Positions 45,420-56,782 of a DNA stretch of 64,000 bases are shown in pieces. The notes below the pieces were generated by a model. It was not told the origin of the DNA. It saw only the letters and a list, made by a program, of their open reading frames with translations, and made no database searches. Where the stretch lies: positions 2,232,001 through 2,296,000 of the forward strand of contig CM074700.1 of NCBI GenBank assembly GCA_037367355.1, given 5' to 3'. A program made the position numbers and the translations under genes. The number at the start of each line of letters is the position of its first letter. The first letter of the stretch is position 1. The DNA is from Neoscytalidium dimidiatum (Eukaryota > Ascomycota > Dothideomycetes > Botryosphaeriales > Botryosphaeriaceae).

Positions 45420-46542
45420 TTTTTCTCCGGAGGGGCGTATATCGTTGGACTAAGGCGATTTTGAGCGGGGTTTTATGGTTTCTGCATTATCATGGAAAGA
45501 TATCTGTTTCGTTGGCGCTCATGCATAGAGAGAGGGGAGTTTCTTCGGGTTTCTCTCCGGGGTGCTACCCTGTGGGACGTGGGATGTGAGCGCATGGAGT
45601 GCTCCAGGAGCAAAGGATTTCTTCACGACGCGAAAGACGGGATACGGCGACACGCATTAGAGACTGTTCTTCAACCATTCACTGCTGCGACGATGCTGTA
45701 CAATAACAGTAAATTTTTGTCTCCACTCTTCACCATGGTTGCAAGGTTAATGTTTGGTGAGGATTTTCTGCTTGCCTTGGGATGAGCCGCTGAGGTCCTG
45801 TACCTTCTTTCGTGACCATGTTGACTCCAGGCCGACCGAACGAGCGTTCAGGCCGTCAGACAACTGATTCGTGTTGCATAGATAGAGGTAAGGGCTCTGT
45901 ACCCTTGCCGTCGATTAAGGCGTGGCGGATTTTGTACAGGCAGTTGAAGCAGCCATCTGGGCTGACTATTTGTGTCCGTTACAGCAATTACATCTGGACC
46001 ACAGTCTCGATCTCTTGCACCGGTTGGGTTTGAATGGAACTTGTAGAGCGGTGTATTCCGTTGGAGTGGCGTTCATTGGAATAAAGTTTGGGGAAACGAA
46101 TAGCTTAGGGTCTAGCCCAAAAGGGAAATTTGCTGATCGTGACCGGACGGCCGGAAGTCGAGAACGGCTGCTGTGTGCGATAGCAATTACCGGCCGGAAC
46201 GGCGGGCCGGCGAGGGAAAGTGAGGGAGGCAAAGCCAGGAAAGACGAAGTTGTTAGCCATTGAGGGGAAAAGTAGTCGATTTAGCGACTCTACATATTAA
46301 ATACAAAGCACTAAAGCGACTCTCAAAAGTTCGGGAAGTGGTGCGTTCCAATGTCCACTGCTTTTCATTACGAAGGATATTTACATAGAGTGCCACTGAA
46401 TTGAGATACCAACATATCCTTTTCCTCGATGGCCTCATGCTACTTGTCATCAACGTGTTGTGGAATCCAACACCTGGGTATTTGTGAAAGAGGACGTAAT
46501 TACAGATATTATACGAATACTCGCCTCCCCTTTTTTCCTCGC
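45420..46542. other. Convergent intergenic, no gene recognised
   Basis: 1.1 kb between the convergent poly-Gly and quercetinase genes. A 113-codon frame at 45922-46263 has no motif. Confidence 0.4.
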
Positions 46543-47679
46543 TTAAATCGTATATCCAGCATAGGCAGGATAAGTGGAATAGCTCCAAGAGACGCTCTTC
46601 TGAAGCAATTGGTAGTCCAAACCATCGCCACCAGCGCTGACATACAGGAATTTTGTGAAGGGTTTCGAGGCGTAGTAGGTAAAGGCAGTACCGGCGGGGA
46701 CGAAGATGACGTCGCCTTGGATTAGGTTGACGGCATCGTAGCCATCAAGTGTCACGATAAGCTCACCTTCCTCCAGCTGGAAAGCCAAGTGCTGCGTGAG
46801 ATTCTGGATTGAGGCCGTCTGGTTGCTGAGCAATGGGCTCATGGTGATGGTGCCCATGGTGAAGTTGTTTGCACTCTGGGTACCCGTCACCAGAGGCTGA
46901 ACCAGGCGGTAGATGCCGTCATCAACGTTGAGGTACTTGGGGCCATAGCCCTTGGCGACGAAGTTGGGTGTGTAGGGGTCCTTGGCTAGGGTGTTGGCAC
47001 CGTTGTGCCAGTTGCCAGTACCGGCACTGCCGTTGACAAAATCGCGGCGCGGAGAGAATGACAGCTGGGCGTAGACGTCAAAGGACTCGAGCGCGGAGAT
47101 GAGGCCAGACGAGGAGCCGGCGCCGGACGAGCTGTTGGAGGCGGCAGGAACGAAGGCCGAGCCAGTGGAAGAGTTGTACGCACCATCGCCGATTGCGATG
47201 AACAGCTGCTCGAAGCCGCCGGGTTGGATGACACCAGTCAACTGGGTGTCCGGGTCGGTTATTTGGAAGGTGTGGATGGTGTTGTGGGGAACAGCACCGT
47301 AATCTCCCTGGGTAAGGATGCGGGCCTCCTCGGCGGTAGCATTTGTCTTGGCCCACAGCTGGATACGGCCCTTGGTGCAGTAGAAATTCTCGTAGTGCGC
47401 CTTATGGATATGAGGCAGCACGCCGAGCTCGGTCGAGTCGGGGGCATTGGTCTGCATCAAGGTGAAAGCGCCGTCAGAGGAGTTGCCGGTCACGGAGAAG
47501 CGGTAGATCTGCTGGCCGACAGCCACGGCCTGGCCGGCAAACTTAGGCAGCACGTAGGGACGCAGGTACTGCGGAGCTTCGTCGACGATCAGGCTGCTGC
47601 TCGCGGCACGCGCAGCCGGCGCAGCAGAGCCAACGGCAACGAGAGAGGAGAGGGCGCCGGCAAAGGCGGCGGACTTCAT
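46543..47679 (-). CDS. Secreted quercetinase-like bicupin dioxygenase
   Basis: A single exon of 378 residues beginning with a signal peptide (MKSAAFAGALSSLVAVGSAA). Quercetin 2,3-dioxygenases are secreted bicupins that open the flavonol ring and release CO. The N-terminal cupin has the metal-site layout HIHKAHYENFY (His90, His92, Glu97) and a later His in PHNTIHTF (about 132-136). The second cupin (HLAFQLEEGELIVTLDGYDA, GDVIFVPAGTAFTYYASKPF) lacks the His set, as in the Aspergillus enzyme. Several NxS/T sites fit a glycoprotein. The length exceeds the Aspergillus mature enzyme slightly because of a Ser/Gly-rich loop (ASNSSSGAGSSSG). The start was set by the signal peptide; the frame is open further upstream. 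It diverges from a secreted GH3 enzyme across 1.2 kb. Confidence 0.88.
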   Translation of the reverse strand: MKSAAFAGALSSLVAVGSAAPAARAASSSLIVDEAPQYLRPYVLPKFAGQAVAVGQQIYRFSVTGNSSDGAFTLMQTNAPDSTELGVLPHIHKAHYENFYCTKGRIQLWAKTNATAEEARILTQGDYGAVPHNTIHTFQITDPDTQLTGVIQPGGFEQLFIAIGDGAYNSSTGSAFVPAASNSSSGAGSSSGLISALESFDVYAQLSFSPRRDFVNGSAGTGNWHNGANTLAKDPYTPNFVAKGYGPKYLNVDDGIYRLVQPLVTGTQSANNFTMGTITMSPLLSNQTASIQNLTQHLAFQLEEGELIVTLDGYDAVNLIQGDVIFVPAGTAFTYYASKPFTKFLYVSAGGDGLDYQLLQKSVSWSYSTYPAYAGYTI

Positions 47680-48899
47680 GTTGACTCGACGAAAGAACGT
47701 AAGCGCAAGGGAGTGAGTGAGGCGAAAGCGATGGAGGGAAAAGGGCAGGATAAAAGTAGTCGCAGGCCAATCGCTCAGTCTAAAGGAGAAGGGAGGGAGT
47801 GTGAGCATAGCAGCTGGGCGCTATATACTCGGAAAATCCGGCTTGGCCGTGCGGATGGCATCATGGCGGGCGATGGGGACTTGGCCGGAGAGAGCAGCTC
47901 GCACAAGATGAGGGGGCTCTGGGAGAATGTTTCAGGCCGACAGCGCTGCGGGTACTACGTCGTGGAGAGAGAGGCGCCGGCCGGGAGACGCAAACCGGAA
48001 GGCGCGAGTCGGGAGGCGAGGTGATGCAGGCTGCGAGCATGGATGGATGGGCAGGCAGAGAGAGATGGCGGGCTTGGCGCATCTCGACTGCGCAGGACGG
48101 CGGTGGACGGCGGTGGACGCAGTGGCCGGAGAAGGGCTAGCGCCGAAATGAGGCCGCCTGGTGACGGTGTTTCTTGTGCATGGATGGAGGCGGATGGATG
48201 GATAAGGTGGCCAAGCTTTCTGCAGACTTCAGATCTGCCCGGGCCGGCGAGGATGTCTATCGAGCGGGAGGCGACGAGGAGGGCAAAACGGCCGCAGCGT
48301 CGGACACAGCGCTGCCCCGAGGTCCGACTGAGCCTGAGCGCCCGCCGCACCCGTCGCGCTGTGCGTTCGGCCTGCGTCAAGCTTTATGGCTTAGCGCCAC
48401 CGGCACGCCGCCAGCAGGTACAGTGCTGTGCTCGGTAGGGCTGCCCGCCGTTTCGAATGGTCCGCACAGCCGCGCAACCTCGACCTCTCTCCCGCGCCTC
48501 CAAGCACCACACCCGTCTGGACCGCCAATCGCCCTCCTCCCGATCTCGCCTGCCGCACCCGCCGCGTGTGCCAGCTAAGCTTTCCCTCCCCCCGCCCACC
48601 TTCGCCTTGAGCCTCACCACACCAAAGCCGCGTGTCCTCGCCGTCCTTGTGCCGCCAAGAGTCAGTCGCTCGCTTCTTTGATTGGCTGTCGTATGGGATA
48701 TCCCGAGCATATACGCAAGCATCGCTCTGCTACGTCGAGCACAATCCCGTCTTGGCTGCGAGTTCGCTCCCTGAGCTATGACGCCCGTCACCTGTGTGAA
48801 TATGAATACCACCCTCCCGTCTAGGCAGTCAGCTGTTTTCAGTTCCATCCGGTGCGCATCCATCGCTCTTTACTCTCTTGTACTTCTGAATCCGCCAGC
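47680..48899. promoter_or_regulatory. Shared divergent promoter of quercetinase and GH3 genes
   Basis: This 1.22 kb region separates two start codons of secreted enzymes. It holds a tandem 10-mer (GGACGGCGGT twice, about 48099-48118) and several GGATGGATGG runs (48039-48050, 48180-48201). No additional gene was recognised; frames here are GC-rich overlaps on both strands. Confidence 0.5.
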
Positions 48900-51473
48900 A
48901 TGAAAGCCCTTACAGCTTTCGGCGTTGCTTCGACTCTCGTTTCCGGCAGCGTAGCAGCCTCCAACTCTTCCACTTCTGCTTCCCTCCTGTCGTCCGGAAA
49001 AGGTGAGCCATCTCTTGTGACTTCTTCGCATGTCTCTTTTTGCCCACTCTCACACCTCCTCCCGTGCAGTTCAGCTTGGCGACTTCGAAGCAGCATACCA
49101 GAAAGCCAAGTCTTTTGTTTCTGGTCTTACCAATGCCCAAAAAATTTCCATTATCACCGGCAGCGGCGTCTCTGGGTCCAACGTCACCTGGAACGCCCTC
49201 GAGAATAAGGATGGCTCCAGCGGAATCAACTACCAGTATTACGTCTCTGGTTTCAGCATGGACAATGCCCTGGCCATGACCTGGGACAAAGACTATTTCG
49301 AGAAACAGAACAGCGCCGTTGGACGCGAGTTCTACCTTATGGGCTACAATCTGATCAACGGCCCCGAGTGCGGTCCCCTTGGCCGCACACCTTGGGGCGG
49401 TCGTCAAGCCGAAGCCTATAGCCCTGACCGTGAGTCCCCTGAGTTCTGTGAGTGGTGCAAGTTCCATGCTAAAGTGTCATCAGCCTACCTCACCGGCATC
49501 ATCATGTCTAAGGCGGTCCCCGGAATGAACTCTGCGGGCGTCGTTGCTGGCGGCAGGCATTTTCTGCTCAATGAACAGGAGACGAACCGTTCTTCTAGTA
49601 TCTCGTCCACGACTACTGCGGTCTACACGTCCAACGCCGACGACAAGACCATCCACGAACTGTATTTGTGGCCTTTCCAGGATGGCGTCAAGGCTGGCTT
49701 GGCCGCCGTCATGTGTGCCATGACCCGTGTCAACGGCACTCTGTCCTGCGAGAACAGCGATCTTGTCTCTGGCCTCCTGAAGTCGGAGCTTGGCGTAAGT
49801 AAGCCCGCTATCCACGCCGGAAGCCAGAATATGCTAATATGAGTCTTTGTCTTTAGTTCCCCGGGATGGTGTTCCCTGATGTCAACTCGCAGTCGACTTC
49901 GTATGGCTCCGCAAACGCCGGTCTCGACTATGGCTCTAGCTCCTACTGGACCTCTGACATCCTCGACGTCGGTATTGCCAACGGCTCCTTCACTCAAGCC
50001 CGCCTAGACGACATGGCCGTCCGCAACTTAGTCGGCTACTATTACGTCGGCCTAGACGATGGCAAGCAGCCTGAGGTCGCCAGCACGACCGAGTACCGGG
50101 ACGTCCGCGCTAACCACTCGGCCCTGATTCGTGAGATCGGCGCCGCCTCGATCGTCCTTCTTAAGAATAACAACACCGCTGCCGGCCAGGGTCTCCCGTT
50201 GAACCGTCCGCGCACCCTCAGCGTCTTTGGCGCCCACGCCGGTCCCGTCATGGCCGGGCCCAACCAGGCCTTTTCCGTCCAGGGTACCGATGGTCCGACG
50301 TATCAAGGTCACCTCGCCTCGGGTAGCGGAAGTGGTCAACTCTCCTTCTCTTATCTCATCACTCCTTTCCAGAGCCTGAGCACCCGCGCTGCGGCCGACG
50401 GCAGTATGATCCGCTGGATTTTGAACGACACGTACTCCTCCTCTAGCAGCGGCGGTATGGGTGGCGGCATGGGTGGCGGCGACGGGGGCTTCCCAGGCAT
50501 GAGCGGCAACTCGAGTAGTAACGGTACTACGCCCGGTGGTGACATGGGTGGAGGTGCCGGCGGCGGCGGCGGGATCAGCATCAGCGGCCAGGGCACCGCA
50601 GTGACCCCCAGCTACGAGAACTACGCTGAAGATACCGAAGTGTGCCTCGTCTTCCTCAACTCCTTTTCCGGAGAAGGTGGGGACCGGGAGGAACTCTTCA
50701 ACGAGGATCAGGACACGCTGGTCACCACCGTCGCCTCGAACTGTAACAATACGATTGTGATTATCAACACGGTCGGCCCTCGCCTGGTCGAATCCTGGAT
50801 CGAGAACGAGAACGTAACCGCGGTCCTCTACGGTGGACTGCTCGGCCAGGAGTCGGGCAACGCCATCGCGGACGTGCTGTACGGCGACGTCAACCCGTCC
50901 GGTAAGCTGATCAACACAATCGCCAAAGACGCGTCCGACTATCCGGTGTCCATCTGCTACACGGAGGTTTGCGACTTCTCCGAGGGCGTATACATCGACT
51001 ATCGCCACTTCGACAAGTTCAATGTCACCCCGCGCTACCCCTTCGGCCATGGCCTGTCCTACACGACATTCGACTTCGGCGCCGTCGCCGCTCGGAAGAC
51101 TGACGAGGTCGCGCTCGCATCGACGTACCCGACTGGTCCCCTCGCCGTCGGCGGAAAAGCCGACCTTTTCGACGAGGTCATCTCAGTCACCACGTCCGTC
51201 ACCAACACTGGCGACCGCGACGGCGCCGAGGTGGCCCAGCTGTACATCGCGTTCCCGACGGCTGCTAACCAACCCGTACGTCAGCTCCGCGGCTTTGAGA
51301 AGGTGAAGCTGGCCAAGGGCGAGACGAAGGATGTCACTTTTAGCCTCCGGAGGAAAGACGTTTCATACTGGGATACCGCCGCCCAGGAGTGGGCGATCAC
51401 GCCCGGCACGTACACTTTCTCCGTCGGCGCCAGCTCGCGTGATTTGAGGGGCGAAGCAACCATCACCATATGA
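48900..51473 (+). CDS. Secreted GH3 family glycoside hydrolase (beta-glucosidase type)
   Basis: Exons 48900-49002, 49070-49429, 49484-49794 and 49857-51473 give 796 residues with a signal peptide (MKALTAFGVASTLVSGSVAA). GH3 enzymes remove beta-linked glucose or xylose from oligosaccharides and plant glycosides with a retaining Asp nucleophile. The substrate-binding KH motif appears as GGRHFLLNEQETNR. The nucleophile position lies in FPGMVFPDVNSQ, where many members read MSDWGA. The second domain follows (IREIGAASIVLLKNNN, VIINTVGPRLVESW, LLGQESGNAIADVLYGDVNP), and a fibronectin-III-like domain closes the protein (VTTSVTNTGDRDGAEVAQLY). A Gly/Met/Ser-rich insertion of about 60 residues (50436-50605) interrupts the second domain. 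N-glycosylation sites are frequent. All introns are 54-67 bp. It diverges from the quercetinase gene. Confidence 0.92.
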
Positions 51474-52228
51474 AGCACGAAGTCAGTGCTGGTCAAGGGG
51501 TGGTGGCGTATTTGTACATATAGGGGTGGGGCGGCTTATTTTTTTCGGCACTGTCTTATAGTCTTGTGAATGTACAAATTCCTTCCGGATTTTTAGGGAA
51601 TATGTCCCTTTACCGTGCTCGCATGGTGGCCTCGCATGGTGGTCAGGGATGACCAGCGTGGGATAAAGTGCTGGGTCGTAGCGCGTCCATGCGTTTCCGG
51701 AGAATGCCTGTCCTCTCGAAGCAGACCTTCCGGAAAAGGATAAATAGGGGAAACATGTTTCTCGGATTTTCCGACTGCTCAAGAAGGGTTGATGGTCTTC
51801 GCGGCTTGGCGGATGACGTTTGAAGCTCAGCAGGTGCCAAGGTCTGGCCACAGCAGGGGCCAGAAGACGTGACCTCTTGAGCCGCAGCAACTGAAAGCCC
51901 GCAGGTGCAGTTCAGAAGGCGTTGGAGTATTAGAGTACACAACAACCTTACGGGCTGCGAATTCCCTGCATAAGAGAAAGTCGGCACGCTACACCGCTTG
52001 AATGATGCTGCCCCCGATTTCCAATGCAGCATGTTCAGTAAAGGTGCTAGGTGCCGGTCCAATGCAAACGTGGGTCCCTGTTGCCTGGCCAACTATGCGG
52101 ATGTGATCCGGAGAAGCGTGCGCCGATTACTTGAGGAATCGCTGGCACCAACAACCTCAAGGGCATGCGATCGCTCCAAAACGAATACAGAGCCCCACAC
52201 ATGCAAGGCACCGACTGTCCGAGGCCGA
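51474..52228. other. Convergent intergenic, no gene recognised
   Basis: 755 bp between the 3' ends of the GH3 and SRPBCC genes, with no recognised feature. Confidence 0.4.
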
Positions 52229-52759
52229 TTATGCATTCCTCTCGGCCTCCTTCTTCAAACCGTCGGCCCACATGATCAAACCGTCCTTGATCATCCAGCC
52301 CGTCACCCACTTGACCACGTAGGCCATGGGGCCTTCGAACGTCATGTAGGTCCGATAGGTGCAGCCGCCGGAATCGTCGGCGACGACCTCGTTTACCCGC
52401 TGCGTCCTCATAAGCCACTTGGGCATCATCTTGTCCGACTGAGACCAGCCGATCCGCCACACGCCGCGCTCGCCGGCGTCGTCGTCATCGTCCGGGGTTG
52501 ACAGGATATTGACCTGTTCGATGCTGCCGCCAGGTACGTTGCGCAGGGAGCCGAAGACGCGGGCTTGAACGGTGAATTTCAAGGTCTGGCCGAGCTTGAG
52601 CCTGCCGTCGTCATGATCGGCGGGGTTGGAGATGACAGCGGCATGTGGGATGAAGGTGTTCCAGCGTGGCCAGGTGGTGCGATCAACGAGGAGTGCGAAG
52701 ACCTTCTCGGGTGGAGCGGAGATGGCGGCCTCGGCAGTCGGATTGAATACGGACGTCAT
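52229..52759 (-). CDS. SRPBCC/START-like fold protein
   Basis: A single exon of 176 residues. The pattern is that of polyketide-cyclase/dehydrase-like SRPBCC proteins: an opening strand and helix (AEAAISAPPEKVFALLVDRT), the WPRWNTFIPHA turn after it, antiparallel strands (GQTLKFTVQARVFG, GVWRIGWSQSD, RTYMTFEGPMAYVVKW) and a long C-terminal helix (MIKDGLIMWADGLKKEAERN). The fold forms a cavity that binds small hydrophobic ligands; few members are enzymes. No catalytic residue set is evident. The ATG at 52759 (MTSVFNPTAEAA) starts just before the domain; the frame is open further upstream but has no earlier ATG. No signal peptide. Ligand unknown. Confidence 0.75.
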   Translation of the reverse strand: MTSVFNPTAEAAISAPPEKVFALLVDRTTWPRWNTFIPHAAVISNPADHDDGRLKLGQTLKFTVQARVFGSLRNVPGGSIEQVNILSTPDDDDDAGERGVWRIGWSQSDKMMPKWLMRTQRVNEVVADDSGGCTYRTYMTFEGPMAYVVKWVTGWMIKDGLIMWADGLKKEAERNA

Positions 52760-54144
52760 TGTTTGGCGAGTCGCGAGTGGTGGATGAGCGAGAGGGAGAG
52801 TCAAAGTCCAAGCTGCGGCAGAGGGCTGCTGGGCAGTAGTTGTTGCATGTCTAATTTAAATTTAGCGCGGCGCGTCTCCGTCTCCACCTTGTCTATGCAC
52901 GACTTCCCTCTTCACCCACGCGAGGGACACCGCCTGCTTTCACACGATTTCATCCGTATGCTTTCCTCTGCACCTTCGCAAGCATCACGGATGGGCCCGT
53001 CAGCATTATTGTACTCTTTGCCGATGAACATAGTGTTTCGCTGATTGGCTAATCTACCATGACGGTCCTGGGAGGTTCCCTCCACACTGTTGCGTATGCA
53101 TCGTCGCGTTCCGTCGCGTTGGATATTCGCCATCTCTTCCGAGCATGCCGTTACACTTTTTTCACAGATGTATTGCATAAAAAAAAAAAAAAAAAGGTGC
53201 ATGCCTGGAGCTCGGGCCGTCTTCGTAATCTTGTTAGACATTTACACCTGGGCGTCTACTTCAGCCACCGATGAGACAAATTATCGTGCTACTAAAGCAA
53301 GATTTGGTATCGACCTCATAGGTAGACTCTAGAACCATCGTCGAAAAGCCTCAAGCCTCTAATAACCCCGGAATCTTGTTTGCTAAGCTGCGAAATTGGA
53401 CACTAGCTCGTTTTTGCATTACCACTTCTGGATGGATGCACTCTCGTCGGCAACTCGAGGCTACTTTTAGCCTCGCGGCACGGTTCGAGCTTGGTATTCG
53501 AAGACTTTACATGCTCATCTCCCCCTCATTTCGCTCTTTCCATGATGTGGCGTTGCGGCTAGACGAGCGGTTCAGCTGCCAAGCCCTTCACACCATGCCT
53601 GGACCCTTTAGAGACCAGAGCAAGGAGATCCTTTTTCCGCATGCGTATGGATCTGCAGGTCTAGTGCATGGTTTGCCAGATACGGCGATTGCAGCATTCT
53701 CTGAGCCACTGGGCCTGTTTGTTGAAACAGAGCGTTCAGAAGAGGGCGATCATCTCAAATCTGCTTCGAAGTCCGCAGAAGTAGAGTGGGGCTTGTTGTA
53801 AAGCCGTGGGATGGGGGCCGCTGCCTTTGAGGAAGAAGTGTTTGGTTAGCACTGGCTACGGCAATGTGCTAATTGGGCCGTTGGGAGCCAAGTCCCAAAT
53901 GCGGAGAACCACGCCTGTGGCCCCTATCCGGAGATACTCTACCGAATAATGGAAGGCCCTTGGCAATACTGTTGGGCCAGCTGCTCAGCCTTGCACACTA
54001 TGCCCGTACTCGCTCTTACCTTCTTCCTCATCCATCGAACCTTCATTAATTGAACCCAAGCCCACCCGCCTGCATTCTGTTCTTCCATTCCAATTCTTTC
54101 ATTCTGTTCCACCATCACATTCGTTTTACCTTCCCCCAAGCGAA
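52760..54144. other. Divergent intergenic, no gene recognised
   Basis: About 1.4 kb between the SRPBCC and apple-domain genes. A 141-codon frame (53376-53801) lacks motifs, and an A17 tract lies at 53179-53195. The last 150 bp are pyrimidine-rich, as in fungal leaders. Confidence 0.4.
53179..53195 (+). repeat. A17 homopolymer
   Basis: Seventeen A in intergenic DNA between the SRPBCC and apple-domain genes. Confidence 0.95.
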
Positions 54145-56782
54145 ATGGTTTGCATGTTCGAGGGGCCTAATCTGCCCAGCTCAGTAAATGGTGCAATTCC
54201 TACTTTCGGCGTCAATCCTTCCAATACAAACTTTCTGGCTGCGACCGGTGTTTTCACAAACAAAAAGGAGGGAATATGTACTTTTCCAAAGACTTTCACG
54301 GGCAACGCGGATGGCGAGAACACCATCACTCCCTATGTCATGGGTAATTTCGTCACCCGTGGAGTCACCGCAAGAGATACCTTGAGGTGCAAAGGCCTGA
54401 ACGGAGCGAAGACTTACACCAGTTTTCAATGCCCTCAAATCACATACAACCGGATGGCAGAAGGTGAATTGTACGTGGACAAGTCTTCTGCATCACGGAG
54501 AGCATGCCTATTGACTTAACTCTAGTACACTATACTTCGCTGCCCCAACTGGTCCACAGTTCTTGCCCTATGTCTTCGCGGTATCCTCTCCGACCACAGC
54601 AACCGACTACGTGTATCAGACTGCAATTGCTTCTACAACGTTGGCCCCTGTGCCAGCAACTACGAGCTTCACAACGCAAATATCCGGCACGTCAACAATC
54701 ACGATCACGGTTTCCCCGGAGCCTTCAGCAACTCTCACCGACACAGTTTTCTCAGCGACTATCCCAATCACAGTCTTTGAAACTTCAGCAGAACAAATAC
54801 ATACCATCTTTGAGTCTTCGATAACCACAAACGTAGTCTCTATGGCGGGTGTTCCGTCTTCAACCACTACGGAGACTGAATACACTGACACGACTGTCAC
54901 TACTGAGTATAGCACAGCAACAATTGTCATGGCTACTACGGTGACCGAATTCATCGAGAGCTGCTCATCGGATTTAGTGTCTGACCCCACACTTACCACA
55001 ACCGCCACGCATACGAACACCTCTACTTTTTCAACCGAGACAATCACAAACACCGGCACTTCTCCTCCTGCAACTGAACCCACACCTAGTCAACTGGCCC
55101 AGACTAGCACCGGAACAGAGATTTCTTCATCATTTGATTCCACATCGACCACCCCCTCTACGTCGACTGGTACCATCAATCACTCGATAGAGACGATCAC
55201 CAGTTCTGGCACATCCGCTTTGACTACACCGGCCAGGCCAACACCACCGGTCTGTCCCGGGTCTGACGGGTCATCCTTCGCGTTGAGTAACGGAGCAAGC
55301 TTCACTGTGAAATGCCACAGGGACTACCAGGTCGGCCAAATGGGCGCGGTCTACACGCAAAGTTTCGAAGGATGCATGAGCTCGTGCTCTAGGACTCTAG
55401 GTTGCAAGGCAGTAGCTTATACTGGCGGTTCAATGGCAGGCTGGTGTTACCTGAAGAACCAGGGTGCTGATGCTGAGGATGTCGACGGCGTCTGGGGCGC
55501 GGTTCTTACCGCTGAGGCGACTCAAACGGCCGAGCCTTCTGCGTCTTCGTACACCGCGTCCGCTACTGCGTCTGCAGTGCCGACCCTCTCCTGTCCGAGC
55601 TCAGACAAGGCATCGTACATGGCGAAGGATGGTTCAGCGTACACAATTGAGTGCTACACGGACCATCATGCTGGCGATATTGGGATGACATACGAACCCG
55701 ACTTGGACGGCTGCATCGAAGCCTGCGCTAGTAGAGATGACTGCGTCGATGTTGCCTGGGTACCCGGCTCGCCCGGCCCATGCTACCTCAAAGGCGAAGT
55801 TGGCGCCAGCATCGCCAACCAAGGCGTCTGGGGCGCCATCAAAGCGACTTCTTCGGCGCCCTCACCGACTGCCGCCGCTTCAGCTACACCAACCACTCCC
55901 GCCGTCTGCCCGAAGGGCATGGTCAGCCCCGCCAAACCCATCAGCTGCCCTGCGCACGACGGCGCCTGCTTCGAAACCACCGACAACGACGTCTTCGAGA
56001 TCGAATGCTTCTCCGACCGCGCGGACGGGGACCTCGCGCTCTCCTGGGAGACCAGCTTCCCCGCCTGCCTCGAGAAGTGCGCGCGCACGGCCGGCTGCAT
56101 CGACGTCTCGTACGCGCACGGCGCCGGCGCCTGTTACATGAAGAGCGCGGCCAACGCCATCGCGCGCAACCGCGACGTCTACGGCGCCCGGAAGCTGGTC
56201 GACCCCGCGGCCGCCGCCTCTGCTACCGCGCCCATCACCACCACCATTCCCAAGCGCCGGGACGCCCGCGCCCGCCCGACCACGCTCCTCCTCCTGTCCG
56301 TGGCACCCCGCGCCCAGAAGACCGACCCGGCCGGCTTCGACTACACGTACCCGTGGACCCTCCGCACGACGGTCACGGCCACGGCGGCGACGCGCGTCGT
56401 CACCGTCACGCCGGCGCCCGCGGGCTCGACGATCTCGACGGTGCTCTCCCAGGCGACGCGGACGGTCGCGGTCACGCCGGCGCCGAGCGGGGTCGCGACG
56501 CGCACCGTGACGACGGAGTCGACGAGCACGACGACGGCGACGACGCTGCTGCTGATCAGCGGGCCCGTCAAGACGGTGACGACGGGGGTCGTGTACAGCA
56601 CCGCCGTCGAGACGGCGGTCGCGGGGCCGGCGAACGGGGTGGCGACGGTGACGGTCCGGACGGCGAGCGTGGAGACGACGCGGGTGACGACGTCGTCGAC
56701 GGTGACGGTGGCAGGCGGGACGGTCACGGTGCGGGAGACGGGGTGTACTGGAGCGACGCCGCCGACAACGTCGATTGTTTAA
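54145..56782 (+). CDS. Thr/Ser-rich protein with three PAN/apple-like modules
   Basis: Exons 54145-54470 and 54526-56782 (55 bp intron, phase 2) give 860 residues. The first 130 residues form a Cys-poor block (CTFPKTFTGNADGENTITPY, EGEFTLYFAAPTGPQ). A mucin-like stretch follows, rich in Thr/Ser/Val. Three related Cys modules come next: KCHRDYQVGQMGAVYTQSFE to GWCYLKN, ECYTDHHAGDIGMTYEPDLD to GPCYLKG, and ECFSDRADGDLALSWETSFP to GACYMKS. Each has the CxxxC and terminal CY(L/M)K pattern of PAN/apple (WSC-like) domains that bind protein or sugar. The C-terminal 200 residues are again Thr/Val/Ala-rich (VTVTPAP, TVTTESTSTTTATT). This is the layout of a cell-surface or wall protein, yet the N-terminus has no clear signal peptide and no GPI-like tail is evident. 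A missed 5' exon is possible. Confidence 0.78.

Noticed and set aside
47224..48024. 267-codon plus frame over the quercetinase start
   Set aside because: It is antisense to a clear signal peptide and cupin; no motif.
50052..51050. 333-codon frame antisense to GH3
   Set aside because: It lies entirely within conserved GH3 exon 4 and shows no independent motif.
53376..53801. 141-codon plus-strand frame
   Set aside because: There is no motif, the composition resembles neighbouring noncoding DNA, and no homologue is recognised.
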